Shown here: positions 5,390-5,675 of the stretch, piece after piece
Layout: each line of letters starts with the position of its first letter
Numbering within the stretch: position 1 is the stretch's first letter
From: Thermoplasmata archaeon
Lineage (GTDB): Archaea > Thermoplasmatota > Thermoplasmata > Lutacidiplasmatales > UBA184
NCBI GenBank assembly: GCA_030039825.1
Contig: JASHUV010000047.1
Coordinates: 1 to 5,675, forward strand
Length of the DNA stretch: 5,675 bases
Reading direction: 5' to 3'
The notes under the pieces: generated by a model
Databases searched by the model: none
Told to the model about the DNA's origin: nothing
What the model saw: the letters and a program-made list of their open reading frames with translations, nothing else
Made by a program: the position numbers and the translations under genes

Positions 5390-5675
5390 TCAGGCGCCGC
5401 AGCCGCAGCCGCAGCCCCCGCCGTTCGCCTCGCTGGAACCGCAGGAGCCGCACCCGCCGGCCTTGCCGGCCGCGTCGGGCTCGGGAAGGGTCGGGTTCGT
5501 GATCTTGAAGCCGGACTCCGAGAGCGTCTCGACGTAGTCGATGACGGCCCCGTCGACGAGGGCGAGGCTGCCGGGGTCGACCACGAGGGAGAAGCCGTCG
5601 ACCGCGACGACGCGGTCCTCGGCGCGGGGCTTCGCGAACGCCATCCCGAACTGGACCGCGCCGGCGCCGCCCCCG
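5390..5675 (-). CDS. Partial A-type iron-sulfur cluster assembly protein (IscA/HesB/ErpA family), 5' end outside the window
   Basis: The C-terminal 94 residues are present and the frame stays open to the window edge, so the true start lies beyond 5675. The visible ATG at 5644 falls inside the conserved core and is not the likely start. Family marks are G-G-G-A-G-A-V-Q-F-G-M-A-F, aligning without gaps to ErpA-type G-G-G-C-S-G-F-Q-Y-G-F, then S-L-V-V-D-P-x-S-L (the core strand), D-G-A-V-I-D-Y-V and S-G-F-K-I-T-N-P. A-type proteins carry or transfer Fe-S clusters or iron using three cysteines. Here the first is replaced by Ala (codon 5663-5665). The usual C-terminal C-G-C-G is replaced by a longer Gly-rich tail with five cysteines, C-G-S-C-G followed by C-G-C-G-C-G. 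The protein may therefore bind metal differently. The gene ends 80 bp before the ABC operon on the same strand, with a separate promoter between them. Confidence 0.85.
   Translation of the reverse strand, partial: GGGAGAVQFGMAFAKPRAEDRVVAVDGFSLVVDPGSLALVDGAVIDYVETLSESGFKITNPTLPEPDAAGKAGGCGSCGSSEANGGGCGCGCGA

Noticed and set aside
5396..5413. Short GCAGCC-type tandem repeat
   Set aside because: It encodes the alternating Cys-Gly tail of the IscA-like protein and needs no separate repeat annotation.

Overview
The window is very GC-rich (roughly 70% by eye) and looks archaeal, most plausibly a high-GC Thermoplasmatota/Euryarchaeota-type genome. The evidence is an archaeal-type SUI1/aIF1 protein, TATA-like boxes in place of -35/-10 promoters, short or Shine-Dalgarno-poor leaders, and a membrane-anchored surface protein packed with N-X-S/T sequons. 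The lineage is an inference; no rRNA or tRNA gene is present to fix it.

Layout. Bases 1-109 hold a small upstream region with a 13-bp palindrome and a TATA-like box, leading to a plus-strand SRPBCC/AHSA1-like gene (about 110-568). Everything else recognised is on the minus strand. From right to left these are: the 3' part of an A-type iron-sulfur assembly protein (IscA/HesB family, cut by the window edge; stop at 5390); a promoter with a 7-bp-arm inverted repeat; a compact three-gene ABC-2 export operon (ATPase 5309-4380, permease 4377-3631, permease 3627-2857, with gaps of 2 and 3 nt); a 183-bp non-coding stretch; the SUI1 translation factor (2673-2356); and a large signal-anchored surface glycoprotein (2303-534). 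The 3' end of the glycoprotein gene overlaps the SRPBCC gene tail-to-tail by 35 bp.

How the genes work together. Only the ABC operon is a clear functional unit: one cytoplasmic ATPase with DrrA-like architecture and two different but evidently paralogous six-helix permeases, so probably an exporter with a heterodimeric membrane part. Its substrate cannot be told from sequence. The IscA-like, SUI1, glycoprotein and SRPBCC genes look like independent neighbours. No mobile element, CRISPR array, RNA gene or obvious new multi-gene system was seen. The most unusual points are the IscA-like protein, which has alanine at the place of the first conserved cysteine plus an expanded five-cysteine tail, and the extreme sequon density of the surface protein.
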